Source: Chitinophagaceae bacterium
GTDB lineage: Bacteria > Bacteroidota > Bacteroidia > Chitinophagales > Chitinophagaceae
NCBI GenBank assembly: GCA_003456175.1
Contig: DMPB01000056.1
Span: 1 to 20,082 of the forward strand
Reading direction: 5' to 3'
Length of the DNA stretch: 20,082 nt
The notes below the pieces were generated by a model. The model did no database searches, was not told the DNA's origin, and saw only the letters and a list, made by a program, of their open reading frames with translations. Positions 1-6,400 of this stretch are shown piece after piece. A program made the translations under genes and the position numbers. Within the stretch, counting starts at the first letter, position 1; every line of letters starts with the position of its first letter.

Positions 1-388
1 CGGGAGTCATTACCTCCCAACCAAATTGTTGGTACAAACCATGAGCATCTTTGGTGAAGAGTGTCCAACGTCGTAAGCCTTGTAGCGCTGTATGTTCATG
101 AATACTTTGCATCAGGTATTTACTTAAGCCTTTACCTCTATGTGCAGGTAGTACAAACACATCGCAGAGATATGCAAAAGTGGCATAATCACTTACGATT
201 CGTGCAAATGCTACCGTGCTGGTTTCGTACACAATAGCAAAACATAATGAATGCTGCATACTTTTTTGAACGGTACTCAGTGGTATGCCTTGCGCCCAAT
301 ATGATGATGCACTTAAGTATAAATGAATGAGCTCAACATCCATTTGTGTAATATCTGTAGTAACGGTATAGCCTTGCTGTAAATGCAT
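1..388 (-). CDS. GNAT-family N-acetyltransferase (3' end cut by window edge)
   Basis: The frame read leftward from the ATG at 388-386 stays open for 129 codons to the window edge, so the C-terminus is missing. The translation begins MHLQQGYTVTTD and contains SSYWAQGIPLSTVQKSMQ, then ARIVSDYATFAYLCDVFV, then the acetyl-CoA-binding loop LPAHRGKGLSKYLM at about residues 85-100, and ends near LYQQFGWEVM. This matches the GNAT fold: strand beta4, then the R/Q-x-x-G-x-G/A pyrophosphate loop (here RGKGLS), and the terminal Y..FGW element. It resembles small acetyltransferases annotated only as GNAT family. The acceptor substrate cannot be read from sequence. The start lies 1 base beyond the rpiB stop, so it is probably co-transcribed downstream of rpiB. 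Confidence 0.85.
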   Translation of the reverse strand, partial: MHLQQGYTVTTDITQMDVELIHLYLSASSYWAQGIPLSTVQKSMQHSLCFAIVYETSTVAFARIVSDYATFAYLCDVFVLPAHRGKGLSKYLMQSIHEHTALQGLRRWTLFTKDAHGLYQQFGWEVMTP

Positions 389-389
389 A

Positions 390-845
390 TTAAGCACAAG
401 CAATTTTATCAACGCGGTTAGCATGTCGTCCGCCCTCAAATGGCGTATGCATAAATGCTGCTATCATTTCTAATGCCAGCGGCAGTGCAACAAAACGAGC
501 TGGAATGCAAATAATGTTCGCATTGTTATGCATTCGAATGAGTTTTGCAACATCGTTCTGCCATGCTAAGCCTGCTCTAATTTGTTGATGCTTATTGGCT
601 GTAATAGCTACACCATTGGCACTGCCACAAAACAAAATACCAAAAGCAGCTTCGCCTGTTGCTACCGCAGTAGCTACCGGATGTGCAACATCAGGATAAT
701 CAATACTTGCTTCACTAAAAGCACCCTTATCTAACACTTGATAGCCTTGCTCTTGCAACCATGCGATTGCTGCTGCTTTGTAAGTATATCCCGCATGATC
801 GGCACCTATTGCAATAGGTAACTGTGCATCAAATACATATGCCAT
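390..845 (-). CDS. rpiB: Ribose-5-phosphate isomerase B (RpiB/LacAB family)
   Basis: Interconverts ribose 5-phosphate and ribulose 5-phosphate in the non-oxidative pentose phosphate pathway, in the cytoplasm. The 151-residue length is normal for RpiB. Visible family landmarks are GADHAGY (D16-H17), the DYPD motif at 49-52, the catalytic-cysteine loop FCGSANGVAITANKH with C73, R90, H106 in MHNNAN, and the phosphate-binding arginines R140 and R144 near the C-terminus. The loop after the cysteine reads GSANGV rather than the common GTGIGM, a conservative variant. The gene is followed 1 base later by the GNAT gene and preceded by a 98-base gap that carries a copy of the 13-mer repeat. No clear promoter was found in that gap. 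Confidence 0.95.
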   Translation of the reverse strand: MAYVFDAQLPIAIGADHAGYTYKAAAIAWLQEQGYQVLDKGAFSEASIDYPDVAHPVATAVATGEAAFGILFCGSANGVAITANKHQQIRAGLAWQNDVAKLIRMHNNANIICIPARFVALPLALEMIAAFMHTPFEGGRHANRVDKIACA

Positions 846-914
846 ACTAAGAATGAATTTCGTTGTTTCAAAGTTGGTACATTTTCAGTGTATATGTATT
901 GATATTCGGTATTT

Positions 915-927
915 ACCTTACGGTAAA
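915..927 (+). repeat. Interspersed 13-mer ACCTTACGGTAAA, copy 1
   Basis: Exact copy in the gap between rpiB and the pseudouridine synthase. It sits inside the fully symmetric 16-mer TTTACCTTACGGTAAA at 912-927 (arms TTTACC and GGTAAA around TTAC) and is followed by TGATGA. Confidence 0.9.
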
Positions 928-943
928 TGATGAGCGGCTACGG

Positions 944-1528
944 TTACAACCCTAATTTTTTGAAAAGTGTTTTTTGAGAAATCATTTTAATGGCGCCAGG
1001 CTCAAGTCCATCAAGCGTTAATAACTCCATACTGTATCGAATTAAACGTAGCGTTGGAAAGCCAACAGCAGCAGTCATTTTTCGCACTTGTCTGTTTTTA
1101 CCTTCAGTAAGTGTAATCGCAATCCAAGAAGTTGGAATATCTTTTCTAAAACGTATGGGAGGATTGCGTGGCGATATATGCATGGTATCTTCTAAGCGTT
1201 GTACAATCGCTTTTTGGGTTCGATATGCTTTTCCATTCACTTGAATTACTACACCATTACACAACTCAGCTATTGCAGCATCAGTGATAGCACCATCTAC
1301 TTGTACCCAATACGTTCTTTCGTGCTGTTGTGTTGGATGTAATAATTTGTAATTCAGTGTAGTATCGTTAGTGAGTAATAACAACCCTTCACTATCATAA
1401 TCGAGCCTACCTACAGGATAAACATCTTTCGCAACCTTACAGTATGCTTGTAGGGTAAGTTTATCGCCTTCGGGCGAAAATTGCGATAGCACTTGATAAG
1501 GTTTATGAAACAAGTAGTAGTGTAACAT
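944..1528 (-). CDS. Pseudouridine synthase, RsuA/RluE family (likely 23S rRNA)
   Basis: Isomerises a specific uridine to pseudouridine in rRNA; the nearest pattern is RluE, which in E. coli modifies U2457 of 23S rRNA. The protein lacks an S4 domain and begins directly with the fold (LFHKPYQVLSQFSPEG), as RluE does. It has the catalytic-aspartate motif PVGRLDYDSEGLLLLTND (D43 from this start), RTYWVQVDG, and the C-terminal EGKNRQVRKM motif. Length is about 194 residues. The frame is open to an ATG at 1552, but that codon lies inside a perfect palindrome and would add a non-family MQRFCYV extension. I place the start at 1528 (the adjacent ATG at 1531 is equally possible). Family is certain; the exact target base is inferred. 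Confidence 0.9.
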   Translation of the reverse strand: MLHYYLFHKPYQVLSQFSPEGDKLTLQAYCKVAKDVYPVGRLDYDSEGLLLLTNDTTLNYKLLHPTQQHERTYWVQVDGAITDAAIAELCNGVVIQVNGKAYRTQKAIVQRLEDTMHISPRNPPIRFRKDIPTSWIAITLTEGKNRQVRKMTAAVGFPTLRLIRYSMELLTLDGLEPGAIKMISQKTLFKKLGL

Positions 1529-1540
1529 CATTACATAACA

Positions 1541-1562
1541 AAAGCGCTGCATGCAGCGCTTT
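1541..1562. other. Perfect 22-bp palindrome upstream of the pseudouridine synthase
   Basis: Half-site AAAGCGCTGC, then AT at the centre, then the exact reverse complement. It lies 10 bases upstream of the ATG at 1531 and can form a GC-rich hairpin in either transcript. It could be a terminator-like stem, a 5' leader hairpin, or a dimeric protein site. No long T-tract follows on either strand. Confidence 0.6.
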
Positions 1563-1838
1563 GTATAATGGATGGGTTAGTAAGTAAGGGAACGTTTTCC
1601 CACAACAATATTAGTAAGAGTTTTTGCACATGCAAAAAAAAGATAGCAGTATTTTATTCACATTTTTTTTCGTTGTGTGAATTTCATATTACAATATGCA
1701 CATCAACTTCATTTACGTAAGTGAAGTAACTGTATACAACATGCGAAACTCATGCTTGATAATTGTTACAAACACTTTCACATTTACTGTAAAGTACCTC
1801 AACTACTACATGTACATTTGTAGTACAAACAATAATAC
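1563..1838. other. Hairpin-rich intergenic region upstream of lpxD
   Basis: About 275 bases without a credible gene. It holds a series of short inverted repeats: TTTTTGCA/TGCAAAAA (1621-1638, loop CA), ATTCACA/TGTGAAT (1656-1662 and 1676-1682), CATATT/AATATG (1685-1698), an ACTTCA..TGAAGT near-palindrome centred at 1716/1717, a degenerate repeat-like TTTAC/GTAAA (about 1783-1793), and TACTACA/TGTAGTA (1804-1810 and 1819-1825). This is more dyad structure than the other gaps here. It may be a composite regulatory region or carry a small RNA, but nothing identifies a known RNA family. Confidence 0.5.
1813..1820 (+). promoter_or_regulatory. Candidate Bacteroidota -7 element (TACATTTG) for lpxD
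   Basis: Matches the Bacteroidota TAnnTTTG element and would give a transcription start near 1827, about 12 bases before the lpxD ATG. It lies within a 7-bp dyad (1804-1825) that could be an operator. No convincing TTG -33 element is present at the usual spacing. Confidence 0.4.
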
Positions 1839-2789
1839 ATGAAGTTTCCTGCACCTGTAACATTACAATGGTTAAGTACACTGATTGATGCAACTGTAAT
1901 TGGCGATGCATCGGCTGAAGCCCTTGGTATCAACGAGATTCACAAGGTTGAGGTTGGCGATGTTTGTTTTGTTGATCATCCTAAATACTACGATAAATGT
2001 TTGCAGAGTAATGCTACACATATTATCATTAACAGTAAAGATGTGCAGATACCTCAGGGTAAAAACTTACTATTTTGTGAAGCACCTTTTGAAGCATACT
2101 TACGTATTGTGCAACACTTTCGTCCGTTCACTGCAGCAACTACTGCAATTGCAAGTGATGCTGTTATTGGTGAAGGTACTATTGTGAGTCCGAATGTATT
2201 TATTGGTAAGCAAGTAGTTATTGGTAATAACTGTGTTATTCATCCGAATGTTACTATCAATGATTATACAGTTATTGGCGATAATGTAGTAATACAAGCA
2301 GGTAGTGTTATCGGTAGCGACGCTTTCTATTACAACACAAAAAAAGATAGAGCAGTTTGGTACAAGCGTATGCAAAGTTGTGGCAACGTAGTAATAGAAA
2401 GCGATGTTGAAATTGGTGCTGGTTGCACTATTGATAGAGGTGTTACTGCAAGTACTTTTATTGGTAGTGGTACTAAAATGGATAATATGGTACACATTGG
2501 CCATGATACACATGTTGGACGCAACTGTTTGTTTGCCGCACAAGTAGGTATTGCAGGTGCTACTACTATTGAAGATGGTGTTGTGCTTTGGGGACAAGTA
2601 GGTGTAAGTAAAACACTTACTATTGGTGCGAATGCAGTAGTGCTAGCGCAGTCGGGTGTACCTTCTTCATTGGAAGGTGGAAAGGTATATTTTGGTTATC
2701 CTGCGGAAGAAGCAAGTTATAAACGTAGAGAACTGGTTTGGATAAAACGCATACCAGAATTATGGAAGAAAGTAATGCAGGGTTCCTAG
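1839..2789 (+). CDS. lpxD: UDP-3-O-acylglucosamine N-acyltransferase-like protein (LpxD)
   Basis: Predicted to transfer a 3-hydroxyacyl chain from acyl-ACP to the 2-amino group of UDP-3-O-acylglucosamine, the third step of lipid A synthesis, in the cytoplasm. At 316 residues it is slightly shorter than typical LpxD (about 340). Residues 1-98 fit the LpxD N-terminal uridine-binding domain, with VGDVCFVDHPKYYDKC. From about 105 to 290 there is a left-handed beta-helix of hexapeptide repeats (for example AVIGEGTIVSPNVFIGKQVVIG). The likely catalytic histidine is H222 in DNMVHIGHDTHVG. A C-terminal helix (KRRELVWIKRIPELWKKV) is as expected for the ACP-binding end. It is not next to lpxA, lpxC or fabZ, so it may be a second, solo LpxD paralogue. 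It ends at a strong terminator. Confidence 0.88.
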   Translation: MKFPAPVTLQWLSTLIDATVIGDASAEALGINEIHKVEVGDVCFVDHPKYYDKCLQSNATHIIINSKDVQIPQGKNLLFCEAPFEAYLRIVQHFRPFTAATTAIASDAVIGEGTIVSPNVFIGKQVVIGNNCVIHPNVTINDYTVIGDNVVIQAGSVIGSDAFYYNTKKDRAVWYKRMQSCGNVVIESDVEIGAGCTIDRGVTASTFIGSGTKMDNMVHIGHDTHVGRNCLFAAQVGIAGATTIEDGVVLWGQVGVSKTLTIGANAVVLAQSGVPSSLEGGKVYFGYPAEEASYKRRELVWIKRIPELWKKVMQGS

Positions 2790-2790
2790 A

Positions 2791-2818
2791 AAAAAGCGGT
2801 GCGAATGCACCGCTTTTT
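2791..2818. terminator. Bidirectional rho-independent terminator
   Basis: Stem AAAAAGCGGTGC (2791-2802), loop GAAT, and exact complement GCACCGCTTTTT (2807-2818), with T-runs exiting on both strands. It sits between the convergent lpxD (+) and SDR (-) genes, 1 base after the lpxD stop. Confidence 0.93.
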
Positions 2819-2823
2819 TTGGA

Positions 2824-3810
2824 TTATGATAAGCGATACCGTTGTTTAAACTCTTTGCAAATTCTTGCGATACTATCTTCTAAAGTTGTGTATTTGAAAT
2901 CTGGTAGTTGTTGCAACATTTTCTGATGATCGAAGTATACTTTGGCTTGTGCGGTTGCTGCTGTTTCTTTCGTAAGTAATGGTTGCTTACCTGTAAGCCA
3001 ACCTTTAATAGCTTCGATACGCCACACAATAGCTGCAATAAAAGGTGTCACTTTTTTATGTGGTGGCTTTTTACCAAAAGCATTAGCAATAGTGGTAAAT
3101 ATGGTTTTGTAACTAACATTATGACCGCTTACAATAAATCGCTGGTTAACAGCAGCTTTAGTGTGCATTAACTGATACATCGCTTGTACTAAATCGTGCA
3201 CATCTACAAAACCACTCACACCTTCGGTATACCAAGGAAATTCGTTGTAAGCACTTTTAAAAATACCGGCACTACCTTGGTTCCAATCGCTGCAACCTAA
3301 AATAATACTTGGATTCACTACTACTACATCTAACCCTTCACCCATACCGCGCCACACTTCCATTTCTGCGAGGTATTTGGTTCTGCCATATTCGCTGTTA
3401 CTTGTGGCTTCAGTCCACTGCATGGTTTCATTCACCGGACCATCTTCTCTTATTCTACCCAAGGCAGCAACAGAACTTACAAACAACAATTGCTTTACCC
3501 CTGTTTCTATACAAGCATTTACCACATTCGCTGTACCTTCTATATTGATACGTTGTAATTGTTGCTTTGCCTTCGGATTAAAGCTTACAACCGCAGCACA
3601 ATGATATACCTGCTGTATGCCTTGCATCGCTTCTTCGAGGCTTAGTACGTCTAAAATATCGCCGCGTACCCATGCAACTTCATCTAATAGAAAATCGGGT
3701 GTAGTATTCCGGTAAATAGCACGCACTTGATGCCCTTGTTGTACAAGTAGCTGCAATAGATGCTTTCCTACCAAACCTGTTCCGCCTGTTACTAAAATTG
3801 TAGGCTGCAT
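2824..3810 (-). CDS. NAD(P)-dependent epimerase/reductase, extended SDR (dihydroflavonol-reductase-like)
   Basis: An extended short-chain dehydrogenase/reductase of 328 residues. The N-terminal Rossmann motif is VTGGTGLVGKHL (GGTGLVG at 9-15). An SSVAALGR strand carries the catalytic serine (112/113), and the active-site pair is Y141 and K145 in YGRTKYLAE, followed by VVNPSIILG. This arrangement is typical of proteins annotated NAD-dependent epimerase/dehydratase or dihydroflavonol-4-reductase-like. In bacteria the substrate is usually unknown, often a sugar nucleotide, steroid-like alcohol or aldehyde. The start lies 7 bases beyond the stop of the 3-hydroxyacyl-CoA dehydrogenase gene, so the two are probably one transcript. 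That suggests, but does not prove, a role near acyl or ketone reduction. Confidence 0.88.
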   Translation of the reverse strand: MQPTILVTGGTGLVGKHLLQLLVQQGHQVRAIYRNTTPDFLLDEVAWVRGDILDVLSLEEAMQGIQQVYHCAAVVSFNPKAKQQLQRINIEGTANVVNACIETGVKQLLFVSSVAALGRIREDGPVNETMQWTEATSNSEYGRTKYLAEMEVWRGMGEGLDVVVVNPSIILGCSDWNQGSAGIFKSAYNEFPWYTEGVSGFVDVHDLVQAMYQLMHTKAAVNQRFIVSGHNVSYKTIFTTIANAFGKKPPHKKVTPFIAAIVWRIEAIKGWLTGKQPLLTKETAATAQAKVYFDHQKMLQQLPDFKYTTLEDSIARICKEFKQRYRLS

Positions 3811-3817
3811 GTTGTAG

Positions 3818-4672
3818 TTACGTAGTGTAGTTATAAAATCCTTTTCCTGTCTTTTTACCCAAATCGCCTGCGGCTACTTTAGCTCCTTGTAACGAGCTAG
3901 GTGTTAATCGCTTAGGCTGCCCAAGAGCATCCCAAACAATATTACTTACACTGTAATTGATATCTAATCCTATCAAATCCATTAAGGCAAATGGCCCCAT
4001 TTTAAAGCCGCTGTTTTGTAGTGCTTCATCTATCAAAGCAATATCAGTTACTTCGCCATTGGTTACAAGCTGCATGGCTTCTAAGTAGTAAGGACGTGCT
4101 ACTCTGTTCACAATAAAACCAGGTGCATCTTTACAAACAACAGGTTGCTTTTGTAATTGTTTCGCTAGGGTAACCAAAGCATCTATAGTAGCATCGTTGG
4201 TATGTGTTCCGCGAACCACTTCTACCAAACGCATGATGGTGGCTGGATTAAAAAAATGCATTCCTGCTACACGTTCTGGCTTTGGAACAGCTGCAGCAAT
4301 AGCACTTACAGGAATAGATGAGGTATTGGTTGCCAAAATAGTAGCTTCGGAATTCACCAATGCAAGTTGCTGTAATAAGCTCACCTTCGCATCTAATTTT
4401 TCTACAATAGCTTCAATCACTACATCTGCTTTGCAATCGGCAATATTATCGGTGAAGTGGAGTTGTGCCAGCGTTTGTGCCGCTTGTGCTTGGGTAAGTT
4501 TGCCTTTTACCGTAAGGTTATCAATACTTTTTACAATCGTATCTTTTGCTTTTGCTAACACTGCGCTGTTAACATCAAACAAAATAGTCTTGAAGTTGTT
4601 TTGAGCAGCAGCCTGAGCAATACCGCTTCCCATGGTTCCTGCACCACAAACCGCTATGGTAGTAATGGCCAT
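3818..4672 (-). CDS. 3-hydroxybutyryl-CoA (3-hydroxyacyl-CoA) dehydrogenase
   Basis: Oxidises (S)-3-hydroxyacyl-CoA with NAD+ to 3-oxoacyl-CoA, or runs in reverse, in beta-oxidation, butyrate or PHB metabolism. The 284-residue single-domain form matches Hbd/PaaH/MmgB enzymes. Visible are the NAD-binding AVCGAGTMGSGIAQ at 7-20, ATNTSSIPVS, the catalytic H139 with its partner E151 in GMHFFNPATIMRLVEVV, and the C-terminal domain with GFIVNRV and GPFALMDLIGLD. The frame opens at an ATG at 4696, but that codon falls within a good -7 promoter element (4690-4697) and would add a non-homologous MFARNQKI, so I use the ATG at 4672. A 13-mer repeat copy (4506-4518) is read in frame as NLTVKG. Confidence 0.93.
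   Translation of the reverse strand: MAITTIAVCGAGTMGSGIAQAAAQNNFKTILFDVNSAVLAKAKDTIVKSIDNLTVKGKLTQAQAAQTLAQLHFTDNIADCKADVVIEAIVEKLDAKVSLLQQLALVNSEATILATNTSSIPVSAIAAAVPKPERVAGMHFFNPATIMRLVEVVRGTHTNDATIDALVTLAKQLQKQPVVCKDAPGFIVNRVARPYYLEAMQLVTNGEVTDIALIDEALQNSGFKMGPFALMDLIGLDINYSVSNIVWDALGQPKRLTPSSLQGAKVAAGDLGKKTGKGFYNYTT
4506..4518 (-). repeat. Interspersed 13-mer, copy 2 (inside 3-hydroxyacyl-CoA dehydrogenase)
   Basis: Exact copy in minus orientation (TTTACCGTAAGGT on the plus strand). On the coding strand it spells Leu-Thr-Val-Lys around residues 53-56 of the dehydrogenase. Confidence 0.9.
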
Positions 4673-4689
4673 GATTTTTTGATTTCTGG

Positions 4690-4697
4690 CAAACATA
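4690..4697 (-). promoter_or_regulatory. Candidate -7 element (TATGTTTG) for the dehydrogenase-SDR operon
   Basis: The minus strand reads TATGTTTG, an exact TAnnTTTG match, placing the transcription start near 4683 and leaving an 11-base leader to the ATG at 4672. It supports that start over the upstream ATG. The -33 position is not conserved. Confidence 0.45.
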
Positions 4698-4771
4698 CGT
4701 TCAAAAAAATTGGTGTGCTCATACCGCTATTTAACAACGCTTACAGCCTGCGAATACCTTATTTTTACGTT

Positions 4772-5797
4772 ATGGCACAGTTAGATATTTTTGGCAACAT
4801 TGTTTCTGGTAGCGAACCTACGCCACCGAAGAAAAAAGCAGTTGTAGTACCACCACAAGCAACTACAACCAACGATGCCCCAACTGTACCGCCTACCAAC
4901 AATAACCTTACGGTAAATGATGATACAACTTCATTAGCTACTAATAACAACGATGTTACCACACCTCCACCAACAGATAATTTAGTTTTCAACGACGGCA
5001 ACATTAGGGTTAAAATTAAATTGAAAACACCATCTGCCGCCTCTCCTACAACTATTGCCCATGATAACCTTACGGTAAATGATGTTATCACACCAACCGA
5101 TAGTAGCACGCCAACTACTCGTAGCGTACCAACTGATGATGTGGTTGGTGCCATCAATCATAACGATGCTAGTACCAATGTAGCGACTGCGGAAAACAAA
5201 GTTGAAGAAACAGCAACAGCCGATACCACCATTCAACCAATTACAGCGACTGATACACCAACTGTTGCTGCAGAAATGTTGGTAATGACCAACGAGCCAG
5301 AACTTGTACCAAAACGTAAGCGAGGCAGGCCGCGTAAGATCATTGATCCCAACCTTGTGCCCGTTCCAAAAGCCAAAACTGCAACGCCTGAAGGACCACA
5401 GAAAAGAGGTCGTAAGTCGTTCAAAGAAATGGATGCAACAGCCCATTTAGTTGAAATACCCGACGATGAAACGCTTTTCAGCAAACAATACTACCCGATG
5501 GGTACGGTAGCACAATGGTTGCATATTAATACATCTTTATTGCGTTTATGGAGCAACGAGTTTGATATTATTAAGCCTAGAAAAAATCGTAAAGGCGATC
5601 GATTGTTTCGTCCTGAAGATGTTAAAAACCTAGTACTGATTCATCAATTACTTCGTATTCGGAAGTATAGTATGGAAGGTGCTCGACAATATTTGAAAGA
5701 AAACAAACAGAAGCTCGATATACAGCAACAACTCAACGATACCTTAACAAAATTTCGGGGTTTTCTTTTGCAATTGAAAGCTAATTTAGGCGAATGA
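4772..5797 (+). CDS. MerR-family transcriptional regulator with AT-hook linker
   Basis: The 341-residue protein has three parts. Residues 1-175 are low-complexity and rich in Thr, Asn, Val and Pro, probably disordered. Residues 181-189 (KRKRGRPRK) form a classical AT-hook GRP core, and 211-215 (KRGRK) is a second basic patch. From about 236 a MerR-type winged-helix domain runs FSKQYYPMGTVAQWL, LLRLWSNEFDIIKPRKN and DRLFRPEDVKNLVLIH, followed by a helix suited to dimerisation. MerR proteins of this kind are common in Bacteroidota; the ligand and targets are unknown. The ATG at 4772 is chosen because the upstream extension would cover the divergent promoter. Two exact 13-mer copies in the linker both encode NLTVND (44-50 and 98-104 regions). 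It overlaps the next gene by 4 bases. Confidence 0.88.
   Translation: MAQLDIFGNIVSGSEPTPPKKKAVVVPPQATTTNDAPTVPPTNNNLTVNDDTTSLATNNNDVTTPPPTDNLVFNDGNIRVKIKLKTPSAASPTTIAHDNLTVNDVITPTDSSTPTTRSVPTDDVVGAINHNDASTNVATAENKVEETATADTTIQPITATDTPTVAAEMLVMTNEPELVPKRKRGRPRKIIDPNLVPVPKAKTATPEGPQKRGRKSFKEMDATAHLVEIPDDETLFSKQYYPMGTVAQWLHINTSLLRLWSNEFDIIKPRKNRKGDRLFRPEDVKNLVLIHQLLRIRKYSMEGARQYLKENKQKLDIQQQLNDTLTKFRGFLLQLKANLGE
4905..4917 (+). repeat. Interspersed 13-mer, copy 3 (in MerR linker)
   Basis: Exact copy, in frame, encoding N-L-T-V-N at about residues 45-49 of the MerR-family protein, and followed by TGATGA as at copy 1. Confidence 0.9.
5067..5079 (+). repeat. Interspersed 13-mer, copy 4 (in MerR linker)
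   Basis: Exact copy 162 bases after copy 3, in the same reading frame and encoding the same peptide NLTVND (residues 99-104). Confidence 0.9.
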
Positions 5798-6336
5798 GAA
5801 AGCAACATATCACCGCATTATTATTGGCAGCGTTAATAGCTACAGGTGCAAGCAATTGCAGCATTGCAAAAAAAGCTGCTGCACAAGGTTATCAAACCAT
5901 TCCTGATAGTGAAGCTAAAGTGCTGATTGGCCAAATTCCACGAAGTGTTCTAGAAAACGATACCGCATTCGCATGGTTTAAGAACAATATGCGATTTGGT
6001 AGTGCAGATGCTGCTGCTGTGCAAGCATTTACCGCAAGGGCTAAGCAATTTTCAGTAATAGTATACGCAGGTACTTGGTGCCACGATTCGCAAAACTTAC
6101 TGCCTGTGTTTTTCCGCTTGGTAGATAAAAGTGGTTATCCCTTAGATAAGGTGAAGTTAGTTGGTGTAGACCGCAATAAAAAGGCACCCGATGGCAGCCA
6201 CGAACGCTGGAACATTATTAACGTTCCTACGTTTATTGTACTCGACAACAATGGCAAAGAGGTTGGCCGTGTTGTGGAATACGGAAAATATGGGGTAATT
6301 GATAAGGAACTCGGAGAAATTGTTAGCCGATTGTAG
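5794..6336 (+). CDS. Exported thioredoxin-fold protein with a monothiol CHDS active site
   Basis: 180 residues. The N-terminus (MRKQHITALLLAALIATGASNC) looks like a signal peptide ending at C22. The context ASNC is a poor lipobox, so lipoprotein status is uncertain. Residues 85-180 fit a thioredoxin fold: a beta strand SVIVYAGTWCHDSQ with W95-C96-H97-D98-S99, a helix, a VGVDRNKK strand, cis-Pro P145 in NVPTFIVL, and an EVGRVVEYG strand. The usual second active-site cysteine is serine (C-H-D-S), so a classical dithiol exchange is unlikely. It may act as a monothiol reductant, isomerase-like or structural protein. The start overlaps the MerR stop as ATGA (5794-5797), indicating translational coupling. 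A near-copy of the 13-mer lies at 6028-6040. Confidence 0.85.
   Translation: MRKQHITALLLAALIATGASNCSIAKKAAAQGYQTIPDSEAKVLIGQIPRSVLENDTAFAWFKNNMRFGSADAAAVQAFTARAKQFSVIVYAGTWCHDSQNLLPVFFRLVDKSGYPLDKVKLVGVDRNKKAPDGSHERWNIINVPTFIVLDNNGKEVGRVVEYGKYGVIDKELGEIVSRL
6028..6040 (-). repeat. Degenerate copy of the 13-mer (11/13)
   Basis: TTTACCGCAAGGG within the thioredoxin-fold gene, encoding AFTARAK. The surrounding 21 bases differ at only two positions from the copy context in nadC, which encodes AFTVRAK. Confidence 0.55.
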
Positions 6337-6400
6337 CGTATACTCGCTTACACCTTACTTTTACCGACCTACGATTTCTCACACACATAACGCTTGTCTT

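Noticed and set aside
2100..2597. Long minus-strand open frame opposite lpxD, rich in Asn, Thr and Ser
   Set aside because: It mirrors the hexapeptide-repeat codons of lpxD, has no recognisable fold and no upstream signals; it is a periodicity shadow.
4601..4771. Upstream extension of the MerR-family gene
   Set aside because: It would overlap the dehydrogenase gene and its promoter and adds residues unlike a regulator N-terminus; the ATG at 4772 is better.
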